Shown in pieces: positions 13,501-19,500 of a stretch of 64,000 nucleotides of DNA. Both the position numbers and the translations under genes were made by a program. Each line of letters begins with the position of its first letter. The first letter of the stretch is position 1. The notes below the pieces were generated by a model, which saw only the letters and a list, made by a program, of their open reading frames with translations, searched no databases and had not been told where the DNA came from. This stretch comes from Undaria pinnatifida (Eukaryota > Sar > Phaeophyceae > Laminariales > Alariaceae): the NCBI GenBank assembly GCA_012845835.1, contig JABAKD010000025.1:2515153-2579152 (forward strand), read 5' to 3'.

Positions 13501-16500
13501 ACCGGCAGTCTTGGGAATAGGTTATTATAGAGACACAAGGGGGAGTTCCAGTCGTGCCAAGCAATTCCACCGGCACTATGGAGAGCAGTGGCATCATACA
13601 ACCGGCATTATTGGGAGCCCCCCAGCGTAACGCTGAACGTACCTCTCTCCGGCCTACGAAGACTTCCTTCAGCAGTTCCTCCGCCTCCCTCCCAAGCCTT
13701 TTCGCCGCCTCCGCCACCGTGGGCAGCGCTTTCGCCCTCCCAGACACCTTGTCGGAGACACACGAGCGCAAATAAAAAAAGCAAAAAATAAAACGCAAAA
13801 GAGGCAGAAGGTATAACAGTGGGGAGGGCGCTCCTTTAGAAGCGCACCACATTTTTCGGGAAATAAAATAGGAAAATTAGAGCACTCGGAAAAGGGTGGG
13901 GATACGGAGAAAACATACCGCAGCTTTCCGATTGATAACAAAAAACAGAGGGTGGAAAATTTCAGGGCTTTTAACGGGTCACTTCTCGAGGGCCGTGTCG
14001 GTTTCGTGTGGGCCTGACCGCACCCGCCCCGAGAGTTTTGACAAACCCCAGTCCGACTCGTGAAATTTGGAGTACTTTCTGATCCGACGGGACCCGACCC
14101 GCGATATTTAGGAACTTCCCGACCCGACCCGCGGACCGGGTCATGACCCGTGAAAACCCCTGCATTTTGTAGGCTGTTACATGACGCATTTACATGAACC
14201 AGAGATATTATGTTTAGCCACCCCAAGCATCGCGTTTGCCTTCTACGTGACCTTCTTCGACACCGCGGCGTATTAAAACAAAATGAGAAACCACCCAAAA
14301 AAAGGCGGGAATCAAGACGGGGGGGAGGGACTGATTTATGGCTTACCTTAGTCACTTGACCACTGATCACGCATCCCTTTCGATACCCGTGTACTCCTGA
14401 AAAAAAAAACTCTAATTTCAAGCAGTTTTTCCCCCAAACATGAGTACAATTCTAAGGGATTACCGAGAAAAAAAAAAGGAATCGTGACTATTGCATTGGT
14501 ATATTCAGTTCTAAATAAAAGGATACCTACTCATGTTTTTCCCCCAAACATGAGTACAATTCTAAGGGATTACCGAGAAAAAAAAAAGGAATCGTGACTA
14601 TTGCATTGGTATATTCAGTTCTAAATAAAAGGATACCTACTCATAAGGCGCTCCTTACACAGTCGGATTCCGCCAGTCAAAAACGGCCCTTTTCGACTGG
14701 ACTTTTTTTCGATTGGATTCTTCTGGTCCTTCTTCTTATCGTCAGTCGAGTCGTTTTTATAGTTTTCGTGCTCTTGCTAGAGGCGGTTGGTGTGAGGGAG
14801 TATTGCTGTATGGTAGGCGAAAATGGGTCGGCAGCTCTGTGCTTCGCGCGTTCTCCGCGAGCAACGCGTGTTTCGCGCTCGACGAACCCTCGTCCCAGCG
14901 GGTTGGTGGCGTTGGACGTTTAGCCGAAAGCCGCCAAAGCTACGTTCGTGGAGTTGTGCTCAGCCGAGAGCCGCCAAAGCTACAGCAGCAGGCGTAGCCG
15001 TTGTTGGCAAAAAGGGATCGATACCGCGCGCTGCTGCCGTCATGTGATGATGCACGCTGCTGGCGAGCGGAGCTAGGAATGCGCCACGCTGACTTGCGGC
15101 GAGAAGCAACAGCAGTGATAGCCAAGCCAGCGTCGGCGCCGTGTATGATACTGCTGTGTGGCACCTGGTATGGGTGTGTGGGAGTGTGGGTGTGTGTTTG
15201 GTGGTGGGATGAGTGATGCGATGGGTTAAAAAAAACACGTGTACAACTTTTTCGACTGAGTTTTTCGACTGGTAGATCCAGTCGCAAAAGTCAAGTTTTT
15301 CGACTTGATCCCCCAGTCGGAAAACTTGGTCGAAAAACGTCAAGTCGAAAAAGCTGTTTTTCGACTGTGTAAGAAGGCCCGATTTGGGCTTGAGTGGAAA
15401 AGGCCGTTTTCGAGTGACACATCCAACATACAAACCTGTAAGAAACGGCCATGGCAACTCTTCCAGATAATCAGAGCTAAGCACAGCAACAGGCGAGGGA
15501 AAAACAAGGCGATGGGGGACGGTACAGCGCACACAACATTCGTGGCTGATACATTGTACCGTTCAGTGGAACTAATTGCTCAATCTGAATACAAAACAAC
15601 AACAACAACAACAACAAAGCAAAAAAAACACCACGAAAACAAAAATACATACTAGAGAAAAAAAAAACGTACGTAAGACCGACGACAATGCAAAGTCGAT
15701 AGTTTGGCCAAAAAAAAATCATTTTTTTTGGGGGGATATTTGCTGAAAGATTCCGTGTAACGTCGCTATGGGGATACAGCGATTAAAGTATTTTTTTCTG
15801 GCTCGTTTTTTAGTCATGCGGTCCAACAGGTCAGTTTGTCTATTTTCCATCAAGCCTTGATCAACATTGCTCACCAAACACGATTGACCTTCGATCTCAA
15901 TATAGAGACAACCCACGGTCATTGCTCTGCGCTCCAGACAAGATCATATGAGTGTAGGTAACAGCGCTGAAGGGTTCATCTCGATCCATGCCCAAGGGCG
16001 TGAGAGGTTGCTTGTGTTGTCCTGTGGTCTTCAGTCACATCCTCTAAAAAATCTGTTTTGTCCCAGTTTTCTATACACCAGCCGCCAAACGTGTTATTAA
16101 CAGAAGCCTGATCGGCGCCCGCCACACAAAATCGCCGGCCGTAGAGTGAGCACTGTACATCAAGGGGGGGTCAGAGCCCCTGACGAGCTCGCCACAATCA
16201 GAACTCACGACGCTGTCGGTGATTCGTCGAACGAAGTGTGTGGAGAGCACGAAATTGCGCCGCGTCTACTCCAAGATCTGCTCAACAATTTATCAAGCAG
16301 ATGTTGGCCAAGATCGCCGCGAGAAATCGTTTTTTGTCCGGAATTCTGGAAAGTTTCAAAAAATAATTCTACGAAATTGGGCCCATAGACGACCGCTCAG
16401 GCAGAGTTCGGCTGGGATCTTCGGGAATCTCAAACTCTTGGCCTTCCATTGTCACCGGTCTAACGAAAAAAAAAAATACACAAATTCAAACAGATTCACA

Positions 16501-19500
16501 ACCAAAAAGCAACAACAAAAACACGCACCTGGCGCACACCACCAGCAACTCCCGAATCCGTAACGGCTGCGGCAGAAATTCCTCCATGGTACGCCACCGC
16601 GTTCGAGAACACCCTCCGAACGTCAGCCGCGAAGTCTTCGAACGCCTCGTACGAGCGGAGGGAATCCCGCGGCCCAGAAGACGCCCGCCTGCGTTTTTTT
16701 TTCCCCATCGCGTGGAGGAATGGGGAGTGAGTGTCAGGGTCTCGAACGTGTGCAGTTCCGTTCCGTTTCTTAAGAGTGTCGCTTCAGCTGGTCGGTTAAG
16801 CGATTGGTCTGATCGGTCGGTCCGTCCGTCGGTTGGTCAGTCAGTTGGTCTGATCGGCATTCGTTTGTTGCGATTGGAAGGTGAATAGAAGGCGTCATCA
16901 TAACGGGAGGGGTCGCGTGGCCTAGGACACGCCAGCGTGTTTGTCGCATCGCGCGGCCGAATGAGAAATTACAGGAGGAATCTGGAAAGTACACTCGGAC
17001 TGGCCGTACGGCTTGAATTCGTTTCCGTGAAGCTGTTGCTTCATGTGGCTGGTCAATCGGTCGGTCTGATCGGTCTGTCCGTCGGTCGGTCAATCGGCGG
17101 TCTGGTCGGTAGTCGTTTGTTACGAGATTCAGAGGAATACGCATTAGGCACCGTGGCCCAGACGGCACCCGCCTGCGTTGTTGGGCGTTGTTCCCTCGCG
17201 CGGAGGAAATAGAAAAATATGTAGCGCCAGGGTGGACCATATGCGGTTCCGTTTCGTTTCCACGGTTCCATGAAAGCATCGCCTTTGTCGGCCGGTCGGT
17301 CAGGCAATGGGTCGGTCTGTCGATCGGTTGCTCGGTCGGAAATTCGAATCAGTGGGCCGAACTCGGCTCAAACGACCGAATTTGGTTCAGACGACCAAAT
17401 TCGGTTTGAAACACCGAATTCGTCTCAGGCGATCGAATTCCGAACGGCTTCAAGGTCGTCGGTTCATACCAAGAAAAAAAATCGGATCAAACGATCGAGT
17501 TACAGGTTCGGTGGGGGTCGCTCTGTCGTCCGCGCGCTCGCCCCGCCTCCCCGTAACTCGCCTTGCGATGGTTTGCAGGTCGATAGGTTCGCCCACAGCC
17601 GCCATGTAGTCCGGCATGCCCAACTCCTGATCAAAAATGGGAGGAACCAGGGAGAAGCGAGTCAACTCCAGAACCTACATAATACCTGCCGACGCCTGCT
17701 ATAGGGGTGACCCCATTTTTCGTGAGGCTCTTGACCTGAGGAGCTCTGTACCCCACACAAAACCCTGACTTTCTCGTAAAACAAGAAAGTGCAATCCGAT
17801 CAACGATCCCCACGACCAAGGCACATAACGGATGCTACAGCAAAACATCTCGTAAAAATGTACAAAGCTACGGTACCCCAAGAGTTATGCTGTTTTGTTT
17901 TTTTAATTTTATTTTGCAATGGCTCGGGGTGACTCGCGCGAGTGACCCACCCACCTGTTCCTTGCGGTCATAGCCTTTCTTTCGCGCTGTTTTGATGTTT
18001 TCGATATGAGTCCTTAATGGGAGGGTTAAATCTACGTTGCGCCAAACTAACCACCTAACGTGCTTAGGTCAGTGAGGCACAGAGTCACTCGTGCGACTGG
18101 TGAACACCAGGTAGTGAAAAAGGGGGGCGTATTCACATTCCCCCTTCCGTAGCCTTGCTAGTTGGTACTGGTCAGTTCCTCCATAAAGAAGCCTCCTCCC
18201 ATCGATGAAAAATAGTTTCACCAAAAAAAGACGCTGCGACCACCACCACTACCACCACCACCATCACCCCTCACCACCATCACCGCCGCAAAAACCCTCA
18301 CCTCAAGCGTGTCCTCGTCCAGGTGGCGGCTGAACACACCGGCGGCATCTTTGACCTGCAGCGCGCGGACGACCTTCATCATGGCAACTTGCCTCTCCAA
18401 GTCCCCCCAGTGCCGCCACTGCTCCACCGTTGCCGTGCCGCTGCCAGACCGGGTGCTGCCCGAAGCCGGTGCCTCGTGCACAGGGACAGCTTCTGGGACA
18501 TATAGATAAACCGAAAAGCAAATTGTTCGCGGCGCAGATGAGAAGGCCTAGTGATCAAGGAGGCGTTTTATGATCGGGGTGGCACTTTTTGGCCAAAACG
18601 TTGCTTTTTGACCAAGCTCCTCAGCCGGTGAACTACGCATTTTATCGTTGGATTACCATTGTTTACAGGAATATTGCAAGGGATGGTTCGTCGAAATGCA
18701 TCTTCAGTTTTGATAAAAATCGATTCATGGGGTGTAGGTACAGAGAGCCTCAAGTGACAGGTCTCGGAAAAACTGGGTGCACCCATACCGCCAACCCCGC
18801 AAAACACGCCCACGACCACCTCCACCGCCCCTCCCCACCATAACCAACACCAATACCACCAACAGCAACGGCATTATCAACAACAAAACCGTCACCAACG
18901 CCAGCATCACCAACACCAACGCCATCACACTACCACCACCATCACCAAATACAGCACCAACACCGATATCACCAGCAACATCGTCATCAACACACTACGA
19001 CCAACACCCAACACTGATACAACCAACACCACCACAACCAGCACCTCCCTCTATCCTCCCCCCAACTCCAACAAAATACCAACACCAACACAAATACTAC
19101 CAACAACACAAATACCACTAACACCAACACAAATACCATCAACATCAACACAAATACCAACCACACCAACCCCATCCCACCTCATATCCCCCCCCCCCAC
19201 ACTCCCACCTGGCAAGAGACCTCGCGTCCGCAGAAGCAGCGCCAGCACTGTGATAGTCTTGCCCAGTCCCGGCTCGTCGCACAGCATACCCCCCCTCACC
19301 GGCACGCAGAGGGGAGGGGCATCCGGCGACACCATCCCATCCACCACGTTCACCCACATCCTCCTGCCAACACCTCGGGGGGGCAACCGCAAGCTCTCCG
19401 CAACGCGCGTTTTGCCTGGAGTAAAGCCACCCCCGTCGCTGCTCATGCACGGGATGACACCGTCGTTGCTCTGGCCTGCGTTGCCGTGGTCCCGGTTGTG

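Noticed and set aside
13669-14421. 250-residue minus-strand ORF
   Set aside because: It overlaps SNF2 exon 6 in the wrong frame. Exon 6 in its own frame gives a bromodomain helix with good splice sites.
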